NCBI RefSeq assembly: GCF_019740335.1
Contig: NZ_JAHXZS010000001.1
Coordinates: forward strand, 806,001 to 870,000
Origin: Alteraquisediminimonas sediminicola
GTDB lineage: Bacteria > Pseudomonadota > Alphaproteobacteria > Sphingomonadales > Sphingomonadaceae
Length of the DNA: 64,000 bases
Reading direction: 5' to 3'
In this document: positions 1 through 10,003 of the stretch, one piece after another
Layout: each line of letters opens with the position of its first letter
Position numbering within the stretch: the first letter of the stretch is position 1
The notes under the pieces: model-generated
The model's input: the letters and a program-made list of their open reading frames with translations, nothing else
Databases searched by the model: none
What the model was told of the DNA's origin: nothing
Program-made: the position numbers and the translations under genes

Positions 1-333
1 TTGTCCCAGCTCTCCCGCGCCGTTGAACAGCGCGAAGACAAACGCCCGCAGCTATCAGATTTGCGTGAATCCGGCTCGATTGAGCAGGACGCGGATATTG
101 TGCTGTTCGTCTATCGCGGCGAATATTATATCGCCGCCCGCCGCCCGGACGATAATGATCCCAAGCTCGCGGAATGGCAGGCGGAAATGGAACGTGCATA
201 TGGCATTGCCGAAGTGATCGTTGCCAAGCAGCGTCACGGTTCCACCGGGCGCGTGCCGTTGAAGTTCGAGGCGATGATCACCAAGTTCAGCGATCTCGCG
301 GATATCAGCGGCTACGACCTCGGCGGGGAGTAG
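1..333 (+). CDS. dnaB: Replicative DNA helicase DnaB, C-terminal fragment
   Basis: The frame is open from the first base, so this is the 3' end of a longer gene; the apparent TTG start is an internal leucine codon. The visible 110 residues hold the end of the RecA-like helicase domain. They open with the [13 protein letters not shown] stretch, followed by [14 protein letters not shown] and a KQRHGSTG segment, all characteristic of DnaB motif H4 and the regions after it. DnaB is the hexameric 5'-3' helicase that unwinds DNA ahead of the replisome. The stop (TAG at 331-333) lies 7 bases from the stop of the convergent PilZ gene, so the two genes are packed tail to tail without room for a hairpin terminator. 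Confidence 0.95.
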   Translation: MSQLSRAVEQREDKRPQLSDLRESGSIEQDADIVLFVYRGEYYIAARRPDDNDPKLAEWQAEMERAYGIAEVIVAKQRHGSTGRVPLKFEAMITKFSDLADISGYDLGGE

Positions 334-340
334 AGCCCGC

Positions 341-970
341 TCAGGAGTTACGCTGATGGGTATCGATGGCCCATGACGCCAGTTCCTCGAACCGCACCGC
401 GCGGAAGAATGTCAGGCCCGCCCGTCCGTCATTCGCCCATTGCACCGTGGCGCGACGTGAATCGAGGCCTTCGACCAGAATATTGACGATTTCGCCGGTT
501 TTAAGCCCCTTGGCGGCGATCTTGACCCCGCTTTGCGACATGTCCAGCACCTCAACCGGCATGACATCTTCACCCCGGCTGAGCGTGGCCTTGCAACGAA
601 TGCTGACCCGTGGCGCGCGCTGGACCATGCCATCGCGATGGCGGCACGACATGATCGCCAACACCTCGTCAATATCGATCGGTGTATCGAAAATCGCACC
701 AATATGGGTCGCATCGGCCCAGACGATCTGGGCATTGAGGGTAAGATCGAAATGGGTCTGCAAGGTAATGCGCTGACCAATCGGCAGTCGGGTATGCACG
801 CTGCCCATAAAACCGGACGACGAAATATTGCGGACCATGCACAGGCCCTCGAAATCATCGAGCGTAATCAATGCCGGTCGAAAGATCGTTACATGACGCG
901 TATCAAGACGACGATCTGCGCTACCAAAGCGATCCGGTCGCCTAAGGGCGCTCGCTAATTTGAAGATCAT
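341..970 (-). CDS. Tandem PilZ-domain protein, probable c-di-GMP receptor
   Basis: The 209-residue product has two PilZ-like units and nothing else obvious. The first (about residues 20-100) carries RxxxR at R21-R25 and the [DN]xSxxG signature as N48-x-S50-x-x-G53. The second (about 118-205) carries R121-R125 and D143-M-S145-Q-S-G148. Both units therefore keep the residues that bind cyclic di-GMP in known PilZ domains. I chose the ATG at 968-970 because GAGGGAG lies 9 bases upstream; a longer reading frame begins at 1012 without such a site. No output domain, signal peptide or membrane segment is visible, so it is probably a cytoplasmic adaptor. Its target cannot be read from the context. Confidence 0.8.
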   Translation of the reverse strand: MIFKLASALRRPDRFGSADRRLDTRHVTIFRPALITLDDFEGLCMVRNISSSGFMGSVHTRLPIGQRITLQTHFDLTLNAQIVWADATHIGAIFDTPIDIDEVLAIMSCRHRDGMVQRAPRVSIRCKATLSRGEDVMPVEVLDMSQSGVKIAAKGLKTGEIVNILVEGLDSRRATVQWANDGRAGLTFFRAVRFEELASWAIDTHQRNS

Positions 971-1314
971 GACCGGACGCTCCCTCGCTGAACAACAAGG
1001 CGTCGATCTCACCTTATTGAAGGTGCGCCGATCCGCATGCGCCGCAAATAAAGCAGCCGCGAATAGGCATGAGCAAGCGACGACCCTGTTTATTGTTGAC
1101 GCAACTCAGATCGGGTGGCCCGGATTTATGATCCAGCCTCCATCTCCATCATCGAACCAACCACGTGCGCAGCCCATGGCCAAGTATGTAGCGGTATCGC
1201 CACCACCACATATGTAATATCAATATGTTAGATACATGAAATGCCCGACAACGTCCGTCCGTTTAACGCCACATTTCACGCCTTGGGACGATTTCAACGC
1301 CCGTTAGCCTATTA
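971..1314. other. Gene-free stretch between dnaE 3' end and the PilZ gene
   Basis: This 344-base interval lies downstream of dnaE and upstream of the PilZ gene, both on the minus strand. It should therefore hold the PilZ promoter. It contains an AT-rich patch around 1205-1240 but no promoter hexamer pair I would defend, no convincing terminator hairpin and no RNA gene. Confidence 0.5.
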
Positions 1315-4300
1315 TCAGGAGACCAGACGCAGCGCCATTTGGCTGTTCTGCTCGAGCTTTGCGGATTCCACGCCCTGAATGCGTTCAAGCCGCCCGGCCA
1401 GTTCGGCATCGATCAGGAAGTTGCGGCGCAAATGGACATAGGCCTCGCCAAAACCATCGGACAATGGCAGTTCCAGCACCACCTGCCCCTTGCCGCCCTC
1501 TTCGGTCGACAGCATCTCGGCCAAGGATTGCAGCGCGGAATCCTGCGTCACCCTGATCGTCAGCATCAGCCTTGCCGAGGTCGACAAGGTCGCGAGCGGC
1601 TGTGTCTTGCGGATGGTGATGCGCGGGATGTCCTCATCCGGCTTGCGATCAAGCTCGACATTCAGCAACAGGCATTCGCCAGAGCGCGCGCCTTCTTCCA
1701 ATTCCTTGCCGACATCCTCATCAAAGCAACTGGCGGTGAACTGGCCGGACTGATCGGAGAATGTCGCCTGTGCATAACGCTTGCCGCGCTGGGAGGTGCG
1801 CCACCGGGCATCCTCGACCATCGCCGCCATCGTCGCATTCACCCGCCCGCCCTCGGTCGGGAAGGTCAGGGCGCAAATCGCGCTGAAACTGCGTGCGCCG
1901 TTGCTTTCCGCGACATGGCGATAACGATCGACCGGATGGGCCGAGAAATAAAAGCCGAACGCATCTTTTTCCTGCACCATCCGTTCGGACAACGCCCAAT
2001 CATCTTCCGAAAGGCGGATGGCCGCATTGTCATGATGATCATTGCCGCCAAACAGGCCATGCTGCCCGCTGTCGCGATCCGATGCCGTCTGGCTGGCCAC
2101 GGCCAACACCTGTTCCGAAGCCCCATGCACCGCCGCCCGATTTTCATGGAGCGGATCGAACGCCCCGGCAGAGGCCAGCGATTCCATCTGACGACGGTTG
2201 ATCGTCTTGGGATCGATGCGATGGGCAAAATCATCAATCGAGGTGAACGGCCCATGCGCGTCGCGGTCGGCGCAGACCTGCTCCATCGCCTTTTCGCCGA
2301 CACCCTTTAACGCGCCCAGCCCATATCGCACCGCGACCGCGCCATCATGCAGCACCTCGGTCGAAAACTCGGCCTCCGAATGATTGATGCAGGGCGGCAA
2401 CAAGATCACGCCCGCACGGCGAATATCATCGACGAAAATCGCCAATTTATCGGTCACCGTCATGTCATAACACATCGACGCGGCGTAAAATTCCGCCGGA
2501 TAATGTGCCTTGATCCATGCGGTATGATAAGCGACGAGCGCATAAGCCGCTGCGTGGCTCTTGTTGAAGCCATAGCCCGCAAATTTATCGATCAAGTCGA
2601 ACAGTTCGTTCGCCTTTTCGGTCGAAATATCGTTTTTCGCCGCGCCTTCACAGAAAGTCGCGCGCTGGGCGTCCATTTCCGCCTGAATCTTCTTCCCCAT
2701 CGCGCGGCGCAACAGATCGGCGTCACCCAATGAATAGCCCGCCAAAATCTGCGCGGCCTGCATCACCTGTTCCTGATACACGATGACGCCGTAGGTTTCC
2801 TTGAGGATCGATTCCAGCAACGGATGCGGATAGACGATCTCCTCGCGCCCGTTCTTGCGCGCGCCAAAGCTCGGGATATTGTCCATCGGGCCGGGACGAT
2901 AGAGCGAAACAAGCGCGATAATATCTTCGAAATTGGTGGGCCGTACCGCCGCCAGCGTGCGCCGCATGCCTTCGGATTCCAACTGGAACACGCCGACCGT
3001 ATCGCCGCGTTGCAACAGTTCGAACACCGCCGCATCATCCCATGGCAGGGTTTCAAGATCGACGATAATGTCGCGCCGTTTCAACAGGCTGACGGCCTTT
3101 TGCAGCACCGATAAAGTCTTCAGGCCCAAAAAGTCGAACTTGACCAGCCCCGCGCCCTCGACATTCTTCATGTCGAATTGCGTCACCGGCATGTCGGAAC
3201 GCGGATCGCGGTATAAGGGCACCAGTTGCGCCAAGGGGCGGTCACCAATCACCACGCCCGCCGCATGGGTCGAGCTATGGCGCGGCAGACCCTCCAGCTT
3301 CATCGCAAGATCGAACAGGCGGCGCACATCGCGGTCGCCCTTATATTCGGCGGCAAGTTCGCTCACCCCGTTCAACGCGCGGTCCAGCGTCCATGGATCG
3401 GTCGGCAGGTTCGGCACCAATTTGGACAGGCGATCCGACTGGCCATAGGGCATTTGCAGCACGCGCCCCACGTCTTTCAACACGGCGCGCGCCTTCATCG
3501 TCCCAAAGGTGATGATCTGCGCCACATGGTCCGCGCCATAACGCTGCTGGACATAGCGAATGACCTCGCCACGTCGCGTTTCGCAAAAGTCGATGTCGAA
3601 GTCGGGCATCGACACGCGCTCCGGGTTGAGGAAACGCTCAAACAGCAAACCCAAGCGAATGGGATCGAGATCGGTAATCGTCAGCGCCCAAGCCACAACC
3701 GAGCCAGCACCCGACCCACGGCCCGGCCCGACCGGAATATCCTGTCCCTTGGCCCATTTGATAAAGTCGGCCACGATCAGGAAGTAACCGGGAAAGCCCA
3801 TGCCGATAATGATATCGACCTCGAATTTCAGCCGGTCGAAATAGACCTGCCGATCAATCGGATAATCGAGCTTTTCAAGCCGCGCCTCCAACCCCGCCTC
3901 GGCATCGCGGCGAAGCTGTTCGGCCTCAGCCTCGCGATCACCGGCCAGCGATGGCAAGATCGGCTTGCGATAGGGCGCGGTCGCCGCGCAACGCTGGGCC
4001 ACGACCAAGGTGTTGTGGATCGCCTCCGGCAGATCGGCGAACAGATCCTGCATGTCGATCGCGGGTTTCAGCCAGCTTTCCGGGTTGGAGCGGGGATGAT
4101 CCTCCGCCGCCAATTGCGAACTGGCCGCGATGCACAAGGCCGCCTCATTCGCCTCATGGAAATCCGGCGCGTCAAAATGCACCGGGTTGGTCGCGACCAA
4201 TGGCAGATCACGGGCATATGCCAGATCGATCAACGACTCTTCCGCCGCCTCTTCCACCGGATCATTGCGGCGCGACAATTCGATATACAGCCTGCCGCTG

Positions 4301-4830
4301 AACAGGGATTGCAACCGGTCGGCATAGGCCAATGCCTTGTCCGGCTGGCCTTCGGCGAACAATCGGGCAAGCCCCCCCTCGCCCCCGGCAGTAAGCGCGA
4401 TCAGCCCGTCTGTCCGCCCTTCCAGCGCCGACATCGGCACATGCGGATCAAGGTGCAAGGGCCGTTCAAGATGCGCCATCGATACCAAAGCGCACAAATT
4501 GTCATAGCCCTGTTCGGTTTGCGCCAACAAAGCGATCCAATCGAGCCGCTCCACCGGCGCATTTGGCCGCGCCACGCACAGCATCGTGCCGATGATCGGC
4601 TGGATGCCCGCTTTCTTCGCGGCATCCGAAAAGTTCATCGCGGCATACAGCCCGTTGCGATCCGCAATCGCGACCGCCGGGAACCCGGCCTTGCGCGCGA
4701 GCTTTGGCAACACCTTCGGCTCAATCGCGCCTTCCAGCATCGTAAAGCAGGTAAACACCCGCAACGGCACATAAGGAACGGCCAATTGCTGGGGCAGTTC
4801 GCCCTTTTTGCCCCAATTACCGGCCATCAT
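1315..4830 (-). CDS. dnaE: DNA polymerase III subunit alpha
   Basis: This is the catalytic subunit of the replicative polymerase. The 1171-residue product is close to the roughly 1160 residues usual for DnaE. An N-terminal PHP domain (FTCFTMLEGAIEPK onward) is followed by the C-family polymerase core with GPGRGSGAGS (about residue 370) and the catalytic PDFDIDF acidic motif (about residue 407). Near the C terminus come helix-hairpin-helix and OB-fold regions. A longer frame starts at 4851, but AAGGG sits 6 bases before the ATG-ATG pair at 4830-4825, so I start there. That start overlaps the end of hemW by 14 bases, which suggests translational coupling. No intein or frameshift is visible. Confidence 0.96.
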   Translation of the reverse strand: MMAGNWGKKGELPQQLAVPYVPLRVFTCFTMLEGAIEPKVLPKLARKAGFPAVAIADRNGLYAAMNFSDAAKKAGIQPIIGTMLCVARPNAPVERLDWIALLAQTEQGYDNLCALVSMAHLERPLHLDPHVPMSALEGRTDGLIALTAGGEGGLARLFAEGQPDKALAYADRLQSLFSGRLYIELSRRNDPVEEAAEESLIDLAYARDLPLVATNPVHFDAPDFHEANEAALCIAASSQLAAEDHPRSNPESWLKPAIDMQDLFADLPEAIHNTLVVAQRCAATAPYRKPILPSLAGDREAEAEQLRRDAEAGLEARLEKLDYPIDRQVYFDRLKFEVDIIIGMGFPGYFLIVADFIKWAKGQDIPVGPGRGSGAGSVVAWALTITDLDPIRLGLLFERFLNPERVSMPDFDIDFCETRRGEVIRYVQQRYGADHVAQIITFGTMKARAVLKDVGRVLQMPYGQSDRLSKLVPNLPTDPWTLDRALNGVSELAAEYKGDRDVRRLFDLAMKLEGLPRHSSTHAAGVVIGDRPLAQLVPLYRDPRSDMPVTQFDMKNVEGAGLVKFDFLGLKTLSVLQKAVSLLKRRDIIVDLETLPWDDAAVFELLQRGDTVGVFQLESEGMRRTLAAVRPTNFEDIIALVSLYRPGPMDNIPSFGARKNGREEIVYPHPLLESILKETYGVIVYQEQVMQAAQILAGYSLGDADLLRRAMGKKIQAEMDAQRATFCEGAAKNDISTEKANELFDLIDKFAGYGFNKSHAAAYALVAYHTAWIKAHYPAEFYAASMCYDMTVTDKLAIFVDDIRRAGVILLPPCINHSEAEFSTEVLHDGAVAVRYGLGALKGVGEKAMEQVCADRDAHGPFTSIDDFAHRIDPKTINRRQMESLASAGAFDPLHENRAAVHGASEQVLAVASQTASDRDSGQHGLFGGNDHHDNAAIRLSEDDWALSERMVQEKDAFGFYFSAHPVDRYRHVAESNGARSFSAICALTFPTEGGRVNATMAAMVEDARWRTSQRGKRYAQATFSDQSGQFTASCFDEDVGKELEEGARSGECLLLNVELDRKPDEDIPRITIRKTQPLATLSTSARLMLTIRVTQDSALQSLAEMLSTEEGGKGQVVLELPLSDGFGEAYVHLRRNFLIDAELAGRLERIQGVESAKLEQNSQMALRLVS

Positions 4831-5959
4831 CGTCACCCTTGAAACAGGCATCGATCAGCGCATTCAGCAAGAGCATCCCATTGGCACTCGCCGCGATATG
4901 ATTGCCCTGCCTCGTCATCAGTCCTTGAATCACCAGCCGGTCCACCCGGTCCCAATCGATATATGCCGCTTGCCAATCGGGAATCGCAAGGCCTTCGACC
5001 AGCCTTAGCCCCATCAACAAGCGTTCCGCCGCCCGGTCACGCAGCGACAGCACGGTTTCCTCCTGACAACCATGTTCATTACGAGCAAGGGCCGCCATCC
5101 AATTTTCCGGTTTTTTATGACGCATCGTCGCCATACCGCCGCGCCGACCATGGGCGCCGGGGCCGATACCGGCATAATCCTGATAGCGCCAATAGACGAG
5201 ATTATGGCGGCTTTCCTGCCCCTTGGCCGCATGATTGGACACTTCATACATCGGCAGGCCCGCGTCCGCAGTCATCGCCTGCGTCAGTTCAAAGAAATCC
5301 GCCGCCTCATCCGCGTCTTTCGGCAATAGCCCGCCTTGTTGCACCATCGTGGCAAAGCGCGTGCCGGGTTCAATCGTCAATTGATAGAGCGAGAGATGCG
5401 TCGTGCCAAAGCCCAAGGCGCGGTGCAACATCGCCTCCCATGCGGCCAAATCCTGATCCGGCAGCGCATAGATGAGGTCAAAGGTCACACGATCAAACTG
5501 CCCTTGCGCGACATCGAGCGCAGCCAGCCCCTCCGCCACCCCATGGGCGCGGCCAAGAAAGCGCAGCGCGTCATCATCCAAAGATTGCAGCCCCAAGGAC
5601 AGGCGATTGACCCCGGCCTTGGCCAAATCCGCAAACCGTCCAGCCTCGACCGAAGAGGGATTGGCCTCCAGCGTGATCTCCAGATCATCCGCCACCGGCC
5701 AATATCCGGTCGCCGCATCGATCAGCGCCGCCACGGTGGCGGGCGGCATCAAGGACGGCGTGCCGCCCCCGAAAAAGATCGAGGTCAGTTCATGGCCGGG
5801 GGTCAGCGCCGCCTCATGCCGCAGGTCCGCAAGCAAGGTCTCACGCCATGCCGCGTGATCGACTTCATCGCGCACATGGCTGTTGAAGTCGCAATACGGG
5901 CATTTCGATACGCAAAATGGCCAATGGATATAAAGGCCGAGCGGCGGGCGTTCTGTCAC
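4817..5959 (-). CDS. hemW: Radical SAM haem chaperone HemW
   Basis: The 380-residue protein belongs to the HemN/HemW radical SAM family. It has the cluster motif C16-x3-C20-P-Y-C23-D-F and the SAM-binding GGGTP at 64-68. The residue after the third cysteine pair is phenylalanine (CxF) rather than the extra cysteine of coproporphyrinogen dehydrogenase HemN, and the length is that of HemW. HemW binds haem and is thought to insert it into respiratory enzymes rather than oxidise porphyrinogen. The start is GTG (5959-5957), 6 bases after the ubiB stop, and the 3' end overlaps dnaE. The gene thus sits inside a ubiE-ubiB-hemW-dnaE transcription unit. An old 'oxygen-independent coproporphyrinogen oxidase' label would be wrong here. 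Confidence 0.92.
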   Translation of the reverse strand: MTERPPLGLYIHWPFCVSKCPYCDFNSHVRDEVDHAAWRETLLADLRHEAALTPGHELTSIFFGGGTPSLMPPATVAALIDAATGYWPVADDLEITLEANPSSVEAGRFADLAKAGVNRLSLGLQSLDDDALRFLGRAHGVAEGLAALDVAQGQFDRVTFDLIYALPDQDLAAWEAMLHRALGFGTTHLSLYQLTIEPGTRFATMVQQGGLLPKDADEAADFFELTQAMTADAGLPMYEVSNHAAKGQESRHNLVYWRYQDYAGIGPGAHGRRGGMATMRHKKPENWMAALARNEHGCQEETVLSLRDRAAERLLMGLRLVEGLAIPDWQAAYIDWDRVDRLVIQGLMTRQGNHIAASANGMLLLNALIDACFKGDDDGR

Positions 5960-5965
5960 CGGCGA

Positions 5966-7522
5966 TCAGCCGAGCCAGTGAAGGGATGTCGCCCCTGATA
6001 CTATCGCCGCTCCTGCAATGGCCCCGATCAGCGCGGTCGCCAACGTGCGGAACCAGCGGCCATCGCCCTGCCCGATAATCCGGATCTCCGGCAAGGGCGC
6101 GGGCGGCGGCGCAGCACCGGGCGCAGGAAACGCATTGTCGATCCGGCGCAGCAGGTCCGGCAGGCGCAACAGGCTCTTCACCCCGGCGCGCAGGCCATCG
6201 GCGAGCATCACTTCCGGCCCCAATTCGGTGCGCAGCCATTCCTTCACAAACGGCCCGGACGTATCCCACATGTTGATATCGGGATCGAGCGTCAGTGCGA
6301 CCCCCTCCACCATCACCATCGTCTTTTGCAGCAGCAGCAAATGCGGCTGCGTCGGCATTTCGAAATCGCGGGTAATGGCAAACAGCCCATCGAGCATATG
6401 GCCGATGGAAATATCCTTCAGCGCCAAGCCCCGGATCGGTTCGCCCACGGCGCGCAGCGCGGTCGTGAATTCATCGATATTATGATGGCCCGGCACATAT
6501 TGCGCGTCGAAATGAATCTCGGCCACGCGGCGATAATTGCCGGTGACAAGACCATGCAGGATTTCCGCCAGCCACAATCGCGCCTGTCGATTGACCCGGC
6601 CCATGATCCCGAAATCAATCGTCGCAATCCGGCCATCGGGCAGGACAAAGAGATTGCCCTGATGCAAATCGGCATGGAAAAAGCCATCGATGATCGCCTG
6701 ACGCAGGAAACCGCGCACCAATGTCGCCGCCAATTGCTTGGGATCATGGCCCGCCGCGATCAGCGCCTCGCGGTCGCCAATGCGAATGCCGTCGATCCAA
6801 TCAAGCGTCATCACCCGGCGACTGGTCCGGCTCCAATCAATATCCGGGACGAAGAAGCCCGGCTCGGCCTTCATCCCGTCCGCCAGTTCCGATGCAGACG
6901 CGGCCTCGCGCCGCAGGTCAAGCTCGCGCATCGTCCATTGGCGGAATGTCGCGATGACCTGACGCGGGCGCAGGCGTTTCAGCTCGCCGCCCTGCGCCTC
7001 GGCATGGGCCGCCGCCCATTCATAGGTCTCAATCGCCGAGGCCATGACCTCTTCGACGCCGGGCCGCAGCACCTTGATCGCGACATGACGCCCCTCGGTC
7101 GTGACCGCGCGATGAACCTGTGCAATCGAGGCCGCACCCACCGCGACCGGATCAATCGACGCAAAGACCTGTTCAATCGGCTTGCCCAGCCCCGCCTCAA
7201 TCGCCGCCCGGATCTGCGCGAATGGCAAGGGCGGCAGATTATCCTGCAACCGCGCAAGGTCAGCCGCCGCCTCTGCACCGACCAGATCGGGCCGGGTCGC
7301 CAGCGCCTGCCCCAGCTTGATCGCCGCAGGTCCCAGCTTTTCAAACGCGAGCGCATAATTGGGCGCCGCAGGCACGCGCGCGCCAAACCGCGCCAGCCGT
7401 GCCAAGCGCCGCACCTTAGCCGGCACCAGCACATCGCGCTCGATCCCCATCAACGCGCCATGACGCGCAAGGGTCCGGCCCCAGCGCAACAGCCGGGCCA
7501 TATGGGTAACGGCGGCGGTCAA
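5966..7522 (-). CDS. ubiB: UbiB, ABC1/ADCK-family atypical kinase of ubiquinone biosynthesis
   Basis: The 518-residue protein carries the hallmarks of the UbiB/COQ8 family. These are the KxGQ motif (KLGQALATRPDL, about residue 69), an alanine-rich nucleotide loop (GAASIAQVH), the HADLHQGNLFV catalytic segment and the IDFGIMGR metal-binding motif. A hydrophobic C-terminal segment (about the last 30 residues) fits its membrane anchoring. UbiB is needed for aerobic ubiquinone synthesis, probably through ATPase or extraction activity. The start is uncertain. A TTG at 7522 overlaps the ubiE stop by 4 bases and preserves an N terminus like that of relatives as I recall them; an ATG at 7501 has no Shine-Dalgarno site. 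Its place between ubiE and hemW supports the call. Confidence 0.92.
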   Translation of the reverse strand: MTAAVTHMARLLRWGRTLARHGALMGIERDVLVPAKVRRLARLARFGARVPAAPNYALAFEKLGPAAIKLGQALATRPDLVGAEAAADLARLQDNLPPLPFAQIRAAIEAGLGKPIEQVFASIDPVAVGAASIAQVHRAVTTEGRHVAIKVLRPGVEEVMASAIETYEWAAAHAEAQGGELKRLRPRQVIATFRQWTMRELDLRREAASASELADGMKAEPGFFVPDIDWSRTSRRVMTLDWIDGIRIGDREALIAAGHDPKQLAATLVRGFLRQAIIDGFFHADLHQGNLFVLPDGRIATIDFGIMGRVNRQARLWLAEILHGLVTGNYRRVAEIHFDAQYVPGHHNIDEFTTALRAVGEPIRGLALKDISIGHMLDGLFAITRDFEMPTQPHLLLLQKTMVMVEGVALTLDPDINMWDTSGPFVKEWLRTELGPEVMLADGLRAGVKSLLRLPDLLRRIDNAFPAPGAAPPPAPLPEIRIIGQGDGRWFRTLATALIGAIAGAAIVSGATSLHWLG

Positions 7523-8292
7523 ATCTTCCAGCCGCTATGAATAGCCACCAGCCCGCCTAGAATCGGCTCACAGCGGGTCTGCACAAAACCGGCCTTGTCG
7601 ATCATCGCCTTGAACGTCGGCATATCCGGAAAACGCCGGATCGATTCGATCAAATAGCGATAGCTGTCCTCGTCATTCGCGAGCAGCTTGCCGAGTTTCG
7701 GGACTAATTTATGCGAATACGCGTCATAAACCTCGGCAAAACCGGGCCATGTCGTGGTCGAAAATTCAAGGCAGTAAAACCGCCCGCCGCGCTTCAACAC
7801 GCGATGCGCCTCGCCCAATGCCTGTTGAATGCGGGTGACGTTGCGAATGCCAAACGCAATCGTATAGGCGTCAAAGCTATTATCCGGGAAAGACAGCGTT
7901 TCCGCATTTTCCACCGCCCATGACAGGCCTTGGATTTTCTTCTTTTCGGCGCGCTCCTTGCCGACATCAAGCATCGCCGGGTTAATATCGGAAATGGTGA
8001 CCTCGGCCCCGCGCTTCGCCATGCGAAAGGCGATATCGCCGGTGCCGCCCGCCACATCGAGAATACGCTCCCCTGCGCGCGGGCGCACGAGATTGACGAA
8101 ACGATCCTTCCACAGTCGGTGCATCCCGGCAGACATGGCGTCGTTCATCAGATCATATTTGCTGGCCACATTGCGAAAGACCTCGCCCACGCGGGCTGCC
8201 TTCTCTTCGGCCTTGATGTCCTGATAGCCGAAGGAAACCACATCAGGTGAATCCGGGCCGGATACAGCGGGGGAAACGGGCGAGTCTGTCAT
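7519..8292 (-). CDS. ubiE: UbiE, demethylmenaquinone/ubiquinone C-methyltransferase
   Basis: This 257-residue class I SAM methyltransferase has VFRNVASKYDLMNDAMSAG and the SAM loop DVAGGTGD at 79-86, both typical of UbiE. Further UbiE signatures are AFGIRNVTRI and a C-terminal LGGLVAIHSGWKI. It catalyses the C-methylation step of ubiquinone synthesis. The ATG at 8292 is preferred over an upstream TTG at 8328, which would add an uncharacteristic N terminus. The gene overlaps ubiB by 4 bases and heads the ubiE-ubiB-hemW-dnaE run. It is separated from ftsZ by the terminator at 8353-8382, so it needs its own promoter in the short space before 8292, where I cannot identify one with confidence. Confidence 0.94.
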   Translation of the reverse strand: MTDSPVSPAVSGPDSPDVVSFGYQDIKAEEKAARVGEVFRNVASKYDLMNDAMSAGMHRLWKDRFVNLVRPRAGERILDVAGGTGDIAFRMAKRGAEVTISDINPAMLDVGKERAEKKKIQGLSWAVENAETLSFPDNSFDAYTIAFGIRNVTRIQQALGEAHRVLKRGGRFYCLEFSTTTWPGFAEVYDAYSHKLVPKLGKLLANDEDSYRYLIESIRRFPDMPTFKAMIDKAGFVQTRCEPILGGLVAIHSGWKI

Positions 8293-8349
8293 GTTTTTTG
8301 CTCTATCCGTTTCAGGCCGGTGCAGCAATCTTAGTTACCCGAGAAATAC

Positions 8350-8382
8350 AAAGCCCTCCCCGTCCATAAGGGCGGGGAGGGC
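8350..8382 (-). terminator. Rho-independent terminator after ftsZ
   Basis: GCCCTCCCCG (8353-8362) pairs perfectly with CGGGGAGGGC (8373-8382), and the stem can extend inward to a 4-base ATAA loop. On the minus strand the hairpin is followed by a T-rich tail (complement of 8343-8352). It closes the dcw transcription unit downstream of ftsZ and upstream of ubiE. Confidence 0.85.
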
Positions 8383-8434
8383 CGATCCGGGGTGCGACCC
8401 TCGGGAACTATTCGAATGAATTATTTGGCAGAAA

Positions 8435-10003
8435 TTACTGATTATTCTGCTTGTTCAAAAAGCGCGGAATATCGAGCGGGTTCGTGTCTGCGGCGGGTTC
8501 CGCCGGACGGGCCGCCGTACCACGGGCAAGGCTCGACATGCGTTCGAACAACGTGCCACCCGCACGCGGCGCAGCGGCAGGTGCTTCTGCCGCACGCTGG
8601 CCACCGAGCCAGCTACGGGTCGGCTGAATTTCCGGCTCCGGCTGCACATAAGCCTGAGGTGCCGGGGTCTGCGGTTCCGGCGCAACATAATGCATCGGTT
8701 CCAACTGCAATTCATCAACCGGCGCGGCAGCGACAGGCGCGAGCGGGGTTTCAAGTTCCAGCGTCGTATCGTCCGCGACAGCCGGATCGGTGAAGCTGAT
8801 CACCGGGGCCGGGGCATAGGTCGCAGGCTCCGGCGCAACCACCGGGGTCGGCTCATTCGCGACCGGGGCGGCCTCATATACGCTTTCCACAACCGGTGCG
8901 GGCGCAGGTTCTGCGACCACTTCAGGCTGTGCGACCACGATCGGCGCGGCTTCTACTTCAACCTTGGGTGCCGGGGCCTTGGCCGTCGGCGGGAAAGAGA
9001 ACACGCGGGCCGGGGCCTGTTCCGGGCGGGTCATCGATTCGGCTTCAATCCCGGTCGCGACAACCGAAACGCGGATCTTGCCTTCGAGTTCCGGATTAAA
9101 GGCCGAACCCCAGATGATGTTCGCATCCGGATCGACCAGTTCCTTGATGTGATTCGCGGCTTCGTCGACTTCCATCAGGCGCATATCGTCGCCACCGGTA
9201 ATCGAGATGATGACGCCCTTCGCGCCCTTCATCGATACGCCGTCGAGCAACGGATTGGCAATCGCCCGTTCCGCTGCCTCAATCGCGCGATGGTCACCAC
9301 TGGCTTCGCCCGTGCCCATCATCGCCTTGCCCATTTCTTCCATCACGGAACGCACATCGGCAAAGTCGAGGTTGATCAGGCCCGGCATGACCATCAAATC
9401 GGTGATGCCGCGCACGCCCTGTTGCAGGACTTCGTCGGCCATTTTGAACGCTTCCTTGAAGGTCGTGTTCGGATTGGCGATCAGGAACAAATTCTGGTTG
9501 GGAATGACGATCAGGGTGTCGACATGCTTTTGCAGCTCTTCGATACCGGCATCGGCCGACTTGGTACGGCGCGATCCTTCAAAGCTGAACGGCTTGGTCA
9601 CGACCCCGACGGTCAGAATGCCCATTTCCTTCGCGGCCTTGGCGATGACCGGCGCAGCGCCGGTGCCGGTGCCGCCGCCCATGCCCGCAGCGATGAAGCA
9701 CATGTGCGCGCCTTCGAGCGAACGGAGAATCTCTTCAAGGGTTTCTTCGGCAGCAGCACGACCGATATCGGGACGCGAACCCGCGCCAAGACCCTGCGTG
9801 ATCTTGAGGCCAAGCTGGATGCGCTGTTCCGCGGCGGACGCGTTCAATGCCTGCGCATCGGTGTTCGCGACGATGAAATCCACGCCCTGCACGTCAGAGG
9901 CGATCATGTTCGCAATTGCGTTGCCACCGGCACCACCAACCCCGATCACGCTGATCCGAGGACGAAGTTCTTCGACTTCAGGATGAGTGAAACCTATGGT
10001 CAT
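8435..10003 (-). CDS. ftsZ: Cell division GTPase FtsZ
   Basis: FtsZ is the tubulin homologue that forms the cytokinetic ring. The 522-residue product has the GTP-binding signature GGGTGTG at 109-115 and the T7 synergy loop NLDFADV at 211-217. The globular domain ends near residue 320. It is followed by an unusually long Ala/Pro/Val/Glu-rich linker and then the conserved C-terminal peptide DIPRFLNKQ (about 511-519), which binds FtsA and other partners. The total length exceeds the 380-400 residues of enterobacterial FtsZ because of the linker, as is common in alphaproteobacteria. I chose the ATG at 10003, which has AGGGGA about 8 bases upstream; an ATG at 10012 is too close to that site. Confidence 0.98.
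   Translation of the reverse strand: MTIGFTHPEVEELRPRISVIGVGGAGGNAIANMIASDVQGVDFIVANTDAQALNASAAEQRIQLGLKITQGLGAGSRPDIGRAAAEETLEEILRSLEGAHMCFIAAGMGGGTGTGAAPVIAKAAKEMGILTVGVVTKPFSFEGSRRTKSADAGIEELQKHVDTLIVIPNQNLFLIANPNTTFKEAFKMADEVLQQGVRGITDLMVMPGLINLDFADVRSVMEEMGKAMMGTGEASGDHRAIEAAERAIANPLLDGVSMKGAKGVIISITGGDDMRLMEVDEAANHIKELVDPDANIIWGSAFNPELEGKIRVSVVATGIEAESMTRPEQAPARVFSFPPTAKAPAPKVEVEAAPIVVAQPEVVAEPAPAPVVESVYEAAPVANEPTPVVAPEPATYAPAPVISFTDPAVADDTTLELETPLAPVAAAPVDELQLEPMHYVAPEPQTPAPQAYVQPEPEIQPTRSWLGGQRAAEAPAAAPRAGGTLFERMSSLARGTAARPAEPAADTNPLDIPRFLNKQNNQ

Noticed and set aside
3226-4842. Long open frame (538 codons) on the plus strand opposite dnaE
   Set aside because: It is antisense to a certain gene in GC-rich DNA, where stop codons are rare on the complementary strand; its translation has no family features and an odd Arg/His/Gln-rich composition.
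5966-7522. Protein kinase of signalling type
   Set aside because: The KxGQ and AAAS-like motifs and the neighbours ubiE and hemW place it in the UbiB family.
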